Assembly (NCBI RefSeq): GCF_013337285.1
Contig: NZ_SUPW01000002.1
Span: 806,001-870,000, forward strand
Origin: Agrobacterium tumefaciens
Lineage (GTDB): Bacteria; Pseudomonadota; Alphaproteobacteria; Rhizobiales; Rhizobiaceae
Reading direction: 5' to 3'
Length of the DNA stretch: 64,000 bases
The translations under genes and the position numbers were made by a program. Positions 18,712-27,115 of the stretch are shown piece by piece. Within the stretch, counting starts at the first letter, position 1. Each line of letters begins with the position of its first letter. The notes under the pieces are model-generated. The model was not told where the DNA came from. It was given only the letters and a program-made list of their open reading frames with translations, and searched no databases.

Positions 18712-19608
18712 ATGACCGTGACTTTCCGCCAACCGCTGCCGTTGCTGGATAACGACATATTGAGAACCTTCGTCGCGATTGCGGAAACGGGAAATTTCTC
18801 CACTGCCGCGGAAGTGGTGTTCAGGACGCCCTCGGCCGTTTCCATGCAGATCAAGAAGCTTGAGGAGCAGTTGAAGACGACGCTATTCCTGCGCGATGCC
18901 CGCTCGGTGACATTGACCGCGCATGGCGAGACGCTGCTGACCTATGCACGCCGCATGATCGCGCTCTCCAATGAAGCCGTGTCACGTTTCGTCATGCCCG
19001 AGCTTTCCGGTGTGGTGCGTCTCGGCGCGCCGGAGGATATCGGTGAGCGTGGCCTGCTGCCGGGCATTCTCAAGCGCTTTGCCGAGGCTTTCCCCGGCAT
19101 CATGATCGACGTCACCATCGATTCCAGTTCCAATCTCTACAAGCGCATGGACGAGCAACGGCTTGATCTTGCCCTCGTCAACTGTGCCTCGCATCCGCTC
19201 AGGGATACGGGTGAGGTGTTGATGCGCGAACGTCTCGTCTGGGCGGGTGCAAAATGCGGCACCGCCTATCTGCGCGATCCGCTGCCGATTTCGATCTGGG
19301 AAGAAGGCTGCATCTGGCGTTCGGAGGCGATCAATTCTCTGGAAAAGCGCGGGCGCAATTTCCGGGTGGCCTATCTCAGCGGTCATACGATGGCGCAGCG
19401 CGCGGCGATTGCCGCCGATCTTGCCATCGCGCCGCTACCGCGATCCTATGTGTTGAATGACATGGTCATTCTGGGCGACAAGGAAGGACTGCCGGAACTC
19501 GGCTGTTTCGATATCCGCCTGATCATGGGCGACAAGGCGTCGCGTCCGGTGCTTGCAGTGGCAGAAAGCATTCGCAGCGCCTTTGTCGAGGTTGCCAAGG
19601 CGGCGTAA
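18712..19608 (+). CDS. LysR-family transcriptional regulator
   Basis: A 298-residue LTTR. The winged HTH is at residues 10-70 (LLDNDILRTFVAIAETGNFS, then TPSAVSMQIKKLEEQLKTTLF), and a substrate-binding domain follows (VRLGAPEDIGERGLLPGILK). The frame is open 86 codons upstream, but these are not LTTR-like; ATG 18712 has AAGGTG before it and gives the normal length. The metF-like and formyltransferase genes converge on it from the right. Its target and co-inducer are unknown. Confidence 0.92.
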   Translation: MTVTFRQPLPLLDNDILRTFVAIAETGNFSTAAEVVFRTPSAVSMQIKKLEEQLKTTLFLRDARSVTLTAHGETLLTYARRMIALSNEAVSRFVMPELSGVVRLGAPEDIGERGLLPGILKRFAEAFPGIMIDVTIDSSSNLYKRMDEQRLDLALVNCASHPLRDTGEVLMRERLVWAGAKCGTAYLRDPLPISIWEEGCIWRSEAINSLEKRGRNFRVAYLSGHTMAQRAAIAADLAIAPLPRSYVLNDMVILGDKEGLPELGCFDIRLIMGDKASRPVLAVAESIRSAFVEVAKAA

Positions 19609-19659
19609 CATGGCAGGGCCTGCGCGGCCTTAAAGCCGGGCGCACAGGCAGTCATGGTG

Positions 19660-20562
19660 TCAAACCGCAACGGAATCCGGTGATGCCGAACGGTCTGCGT
19701 CGCCGGTTTGCCAGCTTCCGCGCTTGACCAGCCAGTCGGCCGAATTCTGCAAGCCGCCAAAGGGAAAGACGTGAATTTGCCGGATCGGCCCTTGCGGATT
19801 GGCCTGCCAGTGCCGCTCGATCGGTCCGACGACGCTTTCCGGCGAATGACCCTTCGCCAGTGTCGTGAGGGAGAGTGCGTTTTTCTTCAGATAGGCAATG
19901 GAATTGCCGACACCGCAAAGCGCTGCATATTTCAGCAGCGTCGTGATCTTGGCCGGACCGGAAACGCCGATGTGCACCGGCAGATCGATGCCTGATGCGA
20001 TAAGCCCTTCCGCCCAGGCGATGAAACGGGCTGCATCGAAACCGAACTGGGTGACGATGCGCATCGTCGCATCGCTTCTTTGCGCAAAATCACGCTTCAG
20101 CCGCAGCGCGGCAATTGCCGTCTCCTCGCTGAAATCCGGGCTGCCCTCGGGGTGGCCGGCGATTGCGATCTGGCTTATCCCATAACGGTCGAAAATGCCT
20201 GACGACAGCATATCCATGCTGGAAGCGAAGGGACCGGCCGGCCTGTCGACGCCGCCGCCGACAACCAGCACATCCGATACGCCGGCTTCGCCCGCCAGCC
20301 GCTTCACCTGTTCCTCAAACTCTGCGCGCGACGGGATGCGCCGCGCCGCAAGATGCGGCACTGGCTCATAACCCAGATCACGCAGATGTCTCGCCGCATC
20401 GACAAGCTTCACCTGTGAGGCTGCGCCGGTGTCGGTCAGATAAACACGCACGCCCTGCGGAAAGAGACCGTCAAGGCTTGCCGGGCCAAGCACCTGTGCG
20501 GGAGAGGCTTCGATGGAGGCGGGGATGATGGAGGAGGCGGAAATATCGGGCAATTTGTGCAT
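19660..20562 (-). CDS. Methylenetetrahydrofolate reductase-like protein (MetF family)
   Basis: About 300 residues with the MTHFR TIM-barrel fold. Visible family features are PASIEASP near the N-terminus (position of the catalytic Glu segment), DVLVVGGGVDRPAGPF, IAGHPEGSPDF (the GYPEGHP-like loop) and IVTQFGFDAARF (the Gln-containing folate site). It is shorter and more divergent than canonical MetF, so it may be a second enzyme reducing or oxidising C1-folates, for example in methyl-group catabolism. ATG 20562 has AAAGGA very close; ATG 20580 is an alternative. A hairpin (20582-20599) lies just upstream. It follows the formyltransferase gene on the same strand. Confidence 0.85.
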   Translation of the reverse strand: MHKLPDISASSIIPASIEASPAQVLGPASLDGLFPQGVRVYLTDTGAASQVKLVDAARHLRDLGYEPVPHLAARRIPSRAEFEEQVKRLAGEAGVSDVLVVGGGVDRPAGPFASSMDMLSSGIFDRYGISQIAIAGHPEGSPDFSEETAIAALRLKRDFAQRSDATMRIVTQFGFDAARFIAWAEGLIASGIDLPVHIGVSGPAKITTLLKYAALCGVGNSIAYLKKNALSLTTLAKGHSPESVVGPIERHWQANPQGPIRQIHVFPFGGLQNSADWLVKRGSWQTGDADRSASPDSVAV

Positions 20563-20668
20563 GATCCTTTTGATTATCATGCACCGTTTTTTCGGTGCCG
20601 TCTGTGCCTGATGCGGCAAGACAGCCCTGCATCTGCGACGAAGCTTGGCAACACGGTGCAGCGAAGAA

Positions 20669-21454
20669 TCACCATATCCGTTTCGTCAGACCGTTCCACA
20701 GCCAGGTCCAGATCGTCGGCGGAAAGCGCAGTGCCGATTTTCCGGGGGAGGGCGGCTGTGGTGCGAGGCTGCCGGACAATGCGTCTTCCACGGCGCTGAC
20801 GGCGATATCCACCGAGGCGGCGGTGAGAAGCAGCGGATAGGTGGCGATGGTGTCTGAAGGCGAGGGTTTCAGCCGTTTTTCGTAAAGCGTGGCGCCGGTA
20901 TCCACACCCTTATCGACCAGATGTACGGTTGCGCCGAAATTGCCGCGGTCCTTTTCCACCAGCGCCCAGTAGCCGCCCATCTGGCCGCGATAGGCGGGAT
21001 TGATGCCGGCGTGGAAATTGATAACCGGGCATTGCAGGGCCTCAAGCGTTGCGGGCTTCAGAAGTCGGCAGGAAATGGTGAAGATCGCCGCCGGTTTCAG
21101 CAGATTGGCGGCCTTGTGGCATTCCTCGTCGTTCAGCGAGGCAAATTGCGTGACGGGAACGGCTTGGCCAAGTTCGGCGGAAAGGCCATGCTCGGCGATA
21201 ATCTCGTGGCTTCTTTTAATCGTGAAACGTTTGCCCAGCCGGGATGCGACCATCGTTGTCATCTGGCCGGCGGCGACAATCCAGCCGAGCCGACGCGCCC
21301 GCCGCTTGAGAATTTCCGATTTGCTTTCCGGTTGCTCCACGAAGACGTGGATATCAGGAAAGCGGGCGGCCAATGCATTGATCATGACATTGGGGTTCAC
21401 GCCGCCTGCCGTCATCACCAGAAGTCGATTGTTGATGTCAGTCATATCATCCAC
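20669..21454 (-). CDS. Formyltransferase-family protein
   Basis: A ~260-residue protein with the formyl-transferase (PF00551) fold. The catalytic Asn-His-Asp set is seen in VINFHAGINPAYRG and VHLVDKGVDTGATLY. The N-terminus LLVMTAGGVNPNVMINAL is the usual nucleotide-like first strand. It lacks the C-terminal domain of methionyl-tRNA formyltransferase, so it acts on another substrate, possibly an amino sugar or amine, or a glycinamide ribotide-like compound. I use GTG 21454, which has GAGG eight bases ahead; ATG 21472 has no such site. It is followed by the metF-like gene about 100 bases on. Confidence 0.85.
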   Translation of the reverse strand: MDDMTDINNRLLVMTAGGVNPNVMINALAARFPDIHVFVEQPESKSEILKRRARRLGWIVAAGQMTTMVASRLGKRFTIKRSHEIIAEHGLSAELGQAVPVTQFASLNDEECHKAANLLKPAAIFTISCRLLKPATLEALQCPVINFHAGINPAYRGQMGGYWALVEKDRGNFGATVHLVDKGVDTGATLYEKRLKPSPSDTIATYPLLLTAASVDIAVSAVEDALSGSLAPQPPSPGKSALRFPPTIWTWLWNGLTKRIW

Positions 21455-21549
21455 GGTATTTTCCTCAGCCATGATCCAGGTGTGGAGTTTCCCTCGTGAA
21501 CTTCAAAACCCTGTTAATTTTCATCGACGGGATTTTTTGAAATGCTGCT

Positions 21550-21574
21550 GGAACCGATTTTCGGGACTCACGTT
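21550..21574 (+). promoter_or_regulatory. EcfG-type general stress promoter of the entericidin gene
   Basis: GGAAC (21550-21554) and CGTT (21571-21574) are separated by exactly 16 bases, matching the alphaproteobacterial EcfG/RpoE2 consensus. The ATG is 62 bases downstream. Confidence 0.75.
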
Positions 21575-21635
21575 ATTGTGACGCATATCACATCGGCGCT
21601 TGCCTTGGACGGCAAGTCATAGGGGAGTTATTTCA

Positions 21636-21797
21636 ATGGTTACACGCATTCTTTCGACCGTTTTCGTGGCTTTGTTGACCGTCGTGACGCTCAGCTCTTG
21701 CGGCAACACCATTCGTGGCATGGGCCGGGATACGGCGAATGCCGTTGATGCGACGCAGGACGCCGGCCGCAATGTGGACCGCGCTGCCCGCCGCTAA
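21636..21797 (+). CDS. Entericidin A/B family lipoprotein
   Basis: A 53-residue lipoprotein. The signal peptide ends in a lipobox LSSC with the lipidated Cys22, and the mature part (GNTIRGMGRDTANAVDATQDAGRNV) matches entericidins. In E. coli, entericidins are small envelope lipoproteins with a toxin/antidote behaviour in stationary phase. Here only one is present. GGGGAG precedes the ATG by about nine bases. An EcfG-like promoter upstream and a terminator downstream make it a single-gene stress unit. Confidence 0.9.
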   Translation: MVTRILSTVFVALLTVVTLSSCGNTIRGMGRDTANAVDATQDAGRNVDRAARR

Positions 21798-21817
21798 CGG
21801 CACTCCCCTTAAAGTCG

Positions 21818-21851
21818 AGGCGTTACCCTGAAACAGGGGTGACGCCTTTTC
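21818..21851 (+). terminator. Rho-independent terminator
   Basis: AGGCGT...ACGCCT with an inner CCCTG/CAGGG pairing and an AAA loop is followed by TTTTC, 21 bases after the entericidin stop. Confidence 0.8.
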
Positions 21852-21903
21852 TTTGACTGAATTTCCCTGCGAATGTTCCCCTGACGAGAATCACGGGGTG
21901 GGC

Positions 21904-22668
21904 ATGAACGGATCGATGAAAAGACTGGCGAAGCTGCTGTTGCCATTGTTGCTGCCGTTTTCGGCGCAGGCCGGCGGGCCGGCGGATTTTTGCAAAAGCA
22001 TGGACCATGCGGGCGGTCGCTACACTGTGTGCAGTTTCGACCCGGCAAAGAACACCATCCGGATTTATGATCGCGATCACGTCTCCGGGCAGGGGTATCG
22101 CTCCTTCGCCGACCTGTCGTCCGCGCTCTGGCGGCAGCATATGTTCAGCATCTTCGCCATGAATGGCGGCATGTATCATTCCGACTATTCGCCAGTTGGC
22201 CTGTTTGTCGAAAATGGCGTGGAACGCTCATCGATCAGCACCCGGGGCGGCTGGGGCAATTTTCACCTTCTGCCGAATGGTGTGTTTTATCTCAAAGGCA
22301 CGACGGCCGCCGTGCTGGAGACTGAGGCCTATCTGGCGGCAGACCCCAAGCCGGATTTCGCCACCCAGTCGGGGCCGATGCTGGTGATCGACGGGCAGCT
22401 GCATCCGCGATTTCTGCCCGACAGCGACAGCCTGAAGCGACGCAACGGCGTCGGCGTCTCCCGCGATGGCATGGTGCATTTCGCCATTTCGGAAAATACC
22501 GTGCGCTTCTACGATTTTGCCACGCTGTTTCGGGATGTGCTGGATGCGCCCAACGCGCTTTATCTCGACGGGACGATTTCGAGCGTCGATATTCCCGCGA
22601 TGAAGCGGCGCGACATGCTATTTCCCATGGGGCCGATCATCGCCGTCATCGATAGGGTGCCGGACTAA
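21904..22668 (+). CDS. Exported phosphodiester glycosidase-family protein (NAGPA/DUF2233)
   Basis: A 254-residue exported protein. After the signal peptide (LLLPLLLPFSAQA) the NAGPA-like fold is marked by FAMNGGMYHSDYSPVGLFV, TQSGPMLVIDGQ, RRNGVGVSRDG and ALYLDGTISS. This family includes the enzyme that uncovers mannose-6-phosphate in animals and bacterial exopolysaccharide-associated homologues; the bacterial substrate here is unknown. The start at ATG 21904 has GGGGTGG ahead; ATG 21916 is also possible. It begins 50 bases after the entericidin terminator. Confidence 0.87.
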   Translation: MNGSMKRLAKLLLPLLLPFSAQAGGPADFCKSMDHAGGRYTVCSFDPAKNTIRIYDRDHVSGQGYRSFADLSSALWRQHMFSIFAMNGGMYHSDYSPVGLFVENGVERSSISTRGGWGNFHLLPNGVFYLKGTTAAVLETEAYLAADPKPDFATQSGPMLVIDGQLHPRFLPDSDSLKRRNGVGVSRDGMVHFAISENTVRFYDFATLFRDVLDAPNALYLDGTISSVDIPAMKRRDMLFPMGPIIAVIDRVPD

Positions 22669-22677
22669 CCGAACAGA

Positions 22678-23028
22678 TCAGATCGGCGCTTTAGGGTAGG
22701 CTTTTTCAAGTCCCGCCGATGCCGTCAGCCCTTTGCGGAAGGCCAGATAAGCGGGGTGCTGGCTGGTTCTGGCAGTTTCCGCGAGGCGAATCTGCAGGCG
22801 GGCAGGGGCATTGACGCCAAGCCATTCACCGGCAGCTTCCAGCTTCAAACTGTTCAGGAAACGGGCATTGGCCTGCTGGTCGAGATAAAGATTGAGGCCG
22901 GCCAGCAGGTTTTCATCCTGCAAGGCGTTTTCCATCAGCAACGACACCCATGCCTTGTCCTCGCTTGCAAGCGAAGTCAGTTTCGAAGCGACCGTTTCGC
23001 GATCGGGAAAAGAGGATGCCTGCTGCAT
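22678..23028 (-). CDS. Hypothetical protein, 116 residues
   Basis: A soluble, probably all-helical protein that begins MQQASSFPDRETVASKL and has no signal peptide, membrane segment or cysteines. I do not recognise the family. It contains paired short repeats of Leu/Ala-rich helices (LASEDKAWVSLLMENAL and NLYLDQQANARFLNSLKLEA), somewhat like tetratricopeptide or HEAT helices, but no signature is convincing. It is convergent with the preceding exported protein gene, with a nine-base gap. Confidence 0.7.
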   Translation of the reverse strand: MQQASSFPDRETVASKLTSLASEDKAWVSLLMENALQDENLLAGLNLYLDQQANARFLNSLKLEAAGEWLGVNAPARLQIRLAETARTSQHPAYLAFRKGLTASAGLEKAYPKAPI

Positions 23029-23401
23029 GTAGTGAGTCCCGTTGTCGTTATCCGTCGTGGATAAAGCAGAGGTGTTGTGCTTTCAAGGCGCGGCGACTGC
23101 GGAATAAATTCGACTGTAACGTGTTGGCGACGACAGTTTTCAACAGGTGTTTGTGCAAAAGCTTTAAATAACGGTTACACTTTAGCCTAAATTGAGGCGA
23201 AGACCGAAATGCCGGTTTTGGAAGCCACGCCCTAACACCTTGTTTTTTCATGTACCTATGCGCGGGGCGAATGGCAGCCCGTCGAAAAAGCCTTCATTTA
23301 GCCGCTTTTTGCATTTGCCTTCGTCGTCGGATTTTAATAAATGCTTCTTCCAACGGGCCGGGTCTTGAAGATCCCCCGGAGAGTGAATAGCTGGAGTAAT
23401 C
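23029..23401. other. Intergenic region upstream of a 33-codon ORF
   Basis: This 373-base gap lies between two divergent units. It is moderately A+T-rich around 23150-23200. The ribosome binding site of the small ORF (CTGGAG, 23391-23396) is at its right end. I find no named motif or longer gene; a frame on the plus strand from 23341 overlaps the small ORF and looks non-coding. Confidence 0.45.
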
Positions 23402-23503
23402 ATGGAAGAAACCGCTCAGAAATCTTGCTGGGGCGTTACCTTGCGCGCACTTGCAGGCTTTGCCGCTTTTCTCGCATTGACGTACATTTTTGGCAGCCCA
23501 TAA
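23402..23503 (+). CDS. Small single-pass membrane protein, 33 residues
   Basis: The ATG at 23402 follows GGAG by five bases. The product starts MEETAQKSCWGVTLRAL and then has one hydrophobic helix (AGFAAFLALTYIFG) before stopping at TAA 23503. A hairpin with a T-rich tail starts 26 bases later, so the ORF sits in its own transcription unit ahead of sdaA. I do not recognise it. The size, ribosome binding site, membrane segment and terminator together support a real small protein. Confidence 0.6.
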   Translation: MEETAQKSCWGVTLRALAGFAAFLALTYIFGSP

Positions 23504-23529
23504 GCACTTCTCCTGAATTGACTGGTTTT

Positions 23530-23568
23530 GAAAACGGCGCGGTCTCCTCTGGAAACCGTGCTGTTTTC
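23530..23568 (+). terminator. Terminator-like hairpin after the 33-codon ORF
   Basis: GAAAACGGCGCGGT and ACCGTGCTGTTTTC pair over 14 positions with two G-T pairs, and GTTTCT follows. It lies between the small ORF and sdaA, so sdaA probably has its own promoter in 23570-23735. Confidence 0.6.
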
Positions 23569-23739
23569 GTTTCTGCGACCTGCATGTCGCAGCCGCAAAA
23601 GCCGGTGACGCTCTTCGTTCTTGCCGAAGCGCCGGATTTCTCCGAAAATCCCGACAGATTTTGCATCCGATGCTGCGGTGGCGATCTGTCGCGGCTTTGG
23701 ATATGGTGATGGTGGAATCCATCAGTCAGGAAAAACTTC

Positions 23740-25143
23740 ATGTTTCTTTCGGTCTTTGACGTCTTCAAGATCGGTATCGGTCCTTCAAGTTCCCATACGA
23801 TGGGTCCGATGACGGCGGCCAACCGCTTTCTGGCGCTGATCCTCAGCGATGAATGGCCGCGCCCGGCCGGTGCCAGCGTTTCGCGGCTGAAGGTCAGCCT
23901 GCACGGTTCGCTCGCCTTTACCGGCATCGGCCATGGCACAGGGCGTGCCGTTATTCTCGGCCTGACCGGCGAGCGGCCGGACCTCGTTGATCCCGACGCC
24001 ATGGATGCGATCATCGAGACGGTGGAAAAGGCCGGCACGGTTACGCCGCCGGGACATCCGGCCTACGAATTCCGGGCAGCCGAGGATCTGGTGTTCGACA
24101 AGAAGAACCCGCTGCCCGGCCATGCCAATGGCATGACCTTCTCCGCCTTCGACAATCAGGGCAGGCTGCTGATCAAGCGCATCTATTATTCGGTCGGTGG
24201 TGGTTTCGTCGTGACCGATACGGAACTGGAGGCGATCAAGCAGCGCGGCAAGACCATCGATAATGGTCCGCGCGTGCCCTATCCCTTCGCCTCGGCAAAG
24301 GAAATGCTTGATATGGCGACCCGTTCCGGCCGCACCATCGCCCAGATGAAACGGGCGAATGAGGAGACGGTGGTTTCCCGCGACGAGTTGAACGACCGGC
24401 TCGACCAGATCTGGGAAGCGATGGACGGCTGTATCGAGCGCGGACTGAAAGTCGACGGCATCATGCCGGGCGGCCTGAAGGTGCGCCGTCGCGCCCGTTC
24501 CATTTACGAAAAGCTGAATGCGGAATGGCGCAGCAACCGGTTCAATCCTGTCATGGCGAATGACTGGCTGAGCGTCTACGCCATGGCCGTGAACGAAGAA
24601 AATGCCGCCGGTGGCCGGGTGGTCACCGCGCCGACCAATGGTGCGGCGGGCGTCGTTCCGGCCACTGTCCGATATTTCCGGCACTTCCATGAGGATGCGA
24701 CGGTCGACGACGTGCGTGACTTCCTGCTGACGGCGGCGGCGATTGGCGGCATCATCAAGCACAATGCCTCGATTTCCGGCGCGGAAGTGGGCTGTCAGGG
24801 CGAAGTCGGATCTGCGGCGGCCATGGCGGCGGCGGGTCTTGCGGCGGTCATGGGCGGCTCGCCCGAGCAAATCGAAAATGCCGCTGAAATTGCGCTTGAA
24901 CATCATCTTGGCATGACCTGTGACCCGATTGCCGGGCTGGTGCAGGTGCCCTGCATCGAGCGCAATGCGCTGGGTGCGGTGAAAGCGGTGACGGCGGCGT
25001 CGCTGGCGCTGAAGGGTGACGGCCAGCATTTCGTGCCGCTCGACGCTTGCATCGAAACCATGCGCCAGACCGGCAACGACATGAGCGAGAAATACAAGGA
25101 AACCTCCACGGGCGGCCTTGCCGTCAACGTTGTGGAGTGCTGA
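23740..25143 (+). CDS. sdaA: L-serine ammonia-lyase (serine deaminase), single-chain iron-sulfur type
   Basis: It converts L-serine to pyruvate and ammonia. The 467-residue protein has the beta-domain start [18 protein letters not shown], and a C-terminal alpha domain with the conserved cysteines of the [4Fe-4S] cluster in [32 protein letters not shown]. Both domains are in one chain, as in E. coli SdaA. AGGAAAAAC precedes the ATG. Upstream lies a separate small-ORF unit; DUF1489 follows 66 bases later. Confidence 0.97.
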   Translation: MFLSVFDVFKIGIGPSSSHTMGPMTAANRFLALILSDEWPRPAGASVSRLKVSLHGSLAFTGIGHGTGRAVILGLTGERPDLVDPDAMDAIIETVEKAGTVTPPGHPAYEFRAAEDLVFDKKNPLPGHANGMTFSAFDNQGRLLIKRIYYSVGGGFVVTDTELEAIKQRGKTIDNGPRVPYPFASAKEMLDMATRSGRTIAQMKRANEETVVSRDELNDRLDQIWEAMDGCIERGLKVDGIMPGGLKVRRRARSIYEKLNAEWRSNRFNPVMANDWLSVYAMAVNEENAAGGRVVTAPTNGAAGVVPATVRYFRHFHEDATVDDVRDFLLTAAAIGGIIKHNASISGAEVGCQGEVGSAAAMAAAGLAAVMGGSPEQIENAAEIALEHHLGMTCDPIAGLVQVPCIERNALGAVKAVTAASLALKGDGQHFVPLDACIETMRQTGNDMSEKYKETSTGGLAVNVVEC

Positions 25144-25208
25144 GCGGGCAGGGCGGCCGGCATCGTCCAGATGCTTGACGCCTGCCGCAAAAAGGCATTG
25201 ATAGGGAT

Positions 25209-25646
25209 ATGCCTTTACATCTCATCAAACTTTGCGTTGGCGCGGATTCACTCCAGGATTTAAGAGACTGGGTCGCGCAACGCTCGCTGACCGCCATGGC
25301 CGCAGGTCTGGAACCGCACAGCGTGCACACCACCCGCATGATCCCGAAAAGGTCCGAGGAATTGCTGGAAGGCGGCTCGCTCTACTGGGTCATCAAGGGG
25401 CAGGTGCAGGCGCGGCAGAAGCTTCTTGATCTCCGTTCCTTCAAGGGCGACGACGGGATTACCCGCTGCGATCTCATTCTCGGCCCCGAAGTGATTGAGA
25501 CATCACCTGCGCCGAAGCGGCCGTTTCAGGGCTGGCGTTACCTCAAGGACGACGAAGCGCCCCGCGATCTCGGTGGCGGTGGTTTCGGCGGTGAGGACAT
25601 GCCATCCGACCTGAGGCGTGAACTTGCCGAGCTTGGCCTGCTCTGA
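25209..25646 (+). CDS. DUF1489 family protein
   Basis: A 145-residue conserved alphaproteobacterial protein of unknown function. It begins MPLHLIKLCVGADSL and has the family features TTRMIPKRSEELLEGGSLYW, VIKGQVQARQKLLDL and a C-terminal KRPFQGWRYL. No signal peptide or membrane segment is present. The family has no reported activity known to me. It is on the same strand as sdaA and is closed by a strong bidirectional terminator. Confidence 0.92.
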   Translation: MPLHLIKLCVGADSLQDLRDWVAQRSLTAMAAGLEPHSVHTTRMIPKRSEELLEGGSLYWVIKGQVQARQKLLDLRSFKGDDGITRCDLILGPEVIETSPAPKRPFQGWRYLKDDEAPRDLGGGGFGGEDMPSDLRRELAELGLL

Positions 25647-25670
25647 CGCTTGCAGCTCTTTACGACAATG

Positions 25671-25704
25671 AAAAAGCCGGCCTCCCTGCGGAGCCGGCTT
25701 TTTC
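25671..25704. terminator. Bidirectional terminator between convergent genes
   Basis: AAAAAGCCGGC and GCCGGCTTTTT form an 11-bp stem with A and T runs on both sides. It serves DUF1489 (plus) and the protease-like gene ending at 25736 (minus). Confidence 0.92.
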
Positions 25705-25735
25705 ATTTGGGGAGACGGTAGTGGGGTAGCTGGTG

Positions 25736-26341
25736 TTATCGGATGCCGCCAACCGCATTGGTGGCGCGGCCATCCTGAATTTTCACCCAGCGACCCGGAT
25801 TGGCGGTGTCCTGGCGCTTCAGGTAGGTATATTCGGTTTCCGACCAGTTCATGACCTTGTTGCGCATGTTGTCGAGTACGAAATCGCCGCGGTCGGTACG
25901 AACGGTCAGAACGGCATGGCCTTCGCCATTCGGCTGCAGAACGACGGTGATAAGCAGGTTAGAAGCCGAGAAGCCCTTGTTCATCAGCATCTTGCGCTTC
26001 AGAAGCACGAAATCTTCGCAATCGCCAACCGTGGTGGGGTATGCCCAGCGCTCTTCAACGCCGTAGATTTCCATGTCGGTCATCGGCGTGATCGTGGTGT
26101 TGGCGGTGTAGTTGACGTCGAGCATCGCCTTCCAGCGCTCTTCGGTCAGCTTCATCGGGCCGGTGTCGACCGAGGTCGCCTGGCATTCGCTCTGATAGGT
26201 CTGGCAGAATTCATAGTGGCCGATCGGCGGGTTGGCCTTGCCGATGACGCGCATGACGGCGGCCGGCGACGCGCTGGCCTGCTGGGCGAAGGCGCTGACG
26301 ATGAATGCGATCAGGACGAAAACGATACGGTTGTTGTTCAT
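25736..26341 (-). CDS. Periplasmic transglutaminase-like cysteine peptidase (BTLCP, DUF920)
   Basis: A 201-residue exported protein of the bacterial transglutaminase-like cysteine proteinase family. After the signal peptide (cleavage near ASA, residue 24), the catalytic triad is Cys108 (TTVGDCEDFVLLK), His142 (GEGHAVLTVRTD) and Asp157 (FVLDNMRN). LapG, a member of the wider family, cleaves adhesins under c-di-GMP control, but this branch has no LapD next to it; its target is unknown. It is preceded by an unusually A+T-rich region. Confidence 0.9.
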   Translation of the reverse strand: MNNNRIVFVLIAFIVSAFAQQASASPAAVMRVIGKANPPIGHYEFCQTYQSECQATSVDTGPMKLTEERWKAMLDVNYTANTTITPMTDMEIYGVEERWAYPTTVGDCEDFVLLKRKMLMNKGFSASNLLITVVLQPNGEGHAVLTVRTDRGDFVLDNMRNKVMNWSETEYTYLKRQDTANPGRWVKIQDGRATNAVGGIR

Positions 26342-27115
26342 TGCTTGTCTCCCCGTGTTGAGGAGACATTCGCAGGTATATTTTGACCCGGCGGAAATTT
26401 GCGAGAGGCAATTTGAGCTTAAATTTCAGCAAATTAGCTGTTATTTTGAACTGTATTTGAGTCAAATTTTACGGGTATTCGAAGCAAATTTTATTACAAT
26501 TTTACGGATCGCGGCCTTAGGTTTTTGGTAGCCATTTATGCCGCTGTATTGAAAGCGATTTTCCGTGTGGGGCGATTTTCACAGCCGCGTGAAGTGTTCG
26601 GGAGAAGCCGGGCAGGGGAGCGGATTTCCCGTTTTGGGATGGATGTTTCAGGTTGGGACGCCATGAAAAAGCGGCGAAAAAAACTTCAAAAAACTGCTTT
26701 TTTTTTCCGGAAAAATGTTTTGGGCGGGCGCTTTGCGTTTCGATCTGCGCCATACCGAGCCGAAATCGATGGGTTTGGTGCGCGACCACCGCGCATCCGG
26801 ACGGGTGGAAGTGAAGGCTGGGACGATATCCCGCGCTTAAGTGTTTCAATCTCGCCGTGTCGCCGTTGCATCGGAAGCCCGTCGAAACGGATTGACGCGA
26901 CGGAGGAGACTTCTCCGAGATCAAGGGTCTAGTTGGCTGGTTTCTAGCGAAAGGCCGGACGAGGGAAGAAAAGCCGCAACAGATGCCCCGTCAATACCGG
27001 GCGCGCACCGCCGTCGCACATTCAGTGAGACGGAGGTGGGGCGTCGGGAATGGTGGGCATTCCTTAGATTATGGATTTTCGGCTGTTAATGGCTGCGCAG
27101 GTGTCGAGGCGGCGC
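26342..27115. other. Long intergenic region with an A+T-rich block
   Basis: This 774-base gap begins with about 130 bases (26390-26515) rich in AAATT and CAAATTT repeats, including CAAATTTTACGG and CAATTTTACGG. A 9-T run is at about 26697. Frames of 60-135 codons on both strands (for example 26525-26932) have odd composition and overlap each other, so I do not call them. The block is upstream of the peptidase gene and may hold its promoter or a MucR/Ros-type binding region. Confidence 0.5.

Noticed and set aside
20582..20599. Hairpin GCACCG-T6-CGGTGC as a terminator of the formyltransferase gene
   Set aside because: No T run follows on the minus strand, and it directly abuts the start codons of the metF-like gene, so it is more likely part of that leader.
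23341..23709. 122-codon frame upstream of sdaA
   Set aside because: It overlaps the better-supported 33-codon ORF and its terminator in another phase; no ribosome binding site.
26525..26932. 135-codon frame in the long intergenic region
   Set aside because: No ribosome binding site, skewed composition (KKRRKKLQKTAFFFRK) caused by A and T runs, and an overlapping frame on the other strand.
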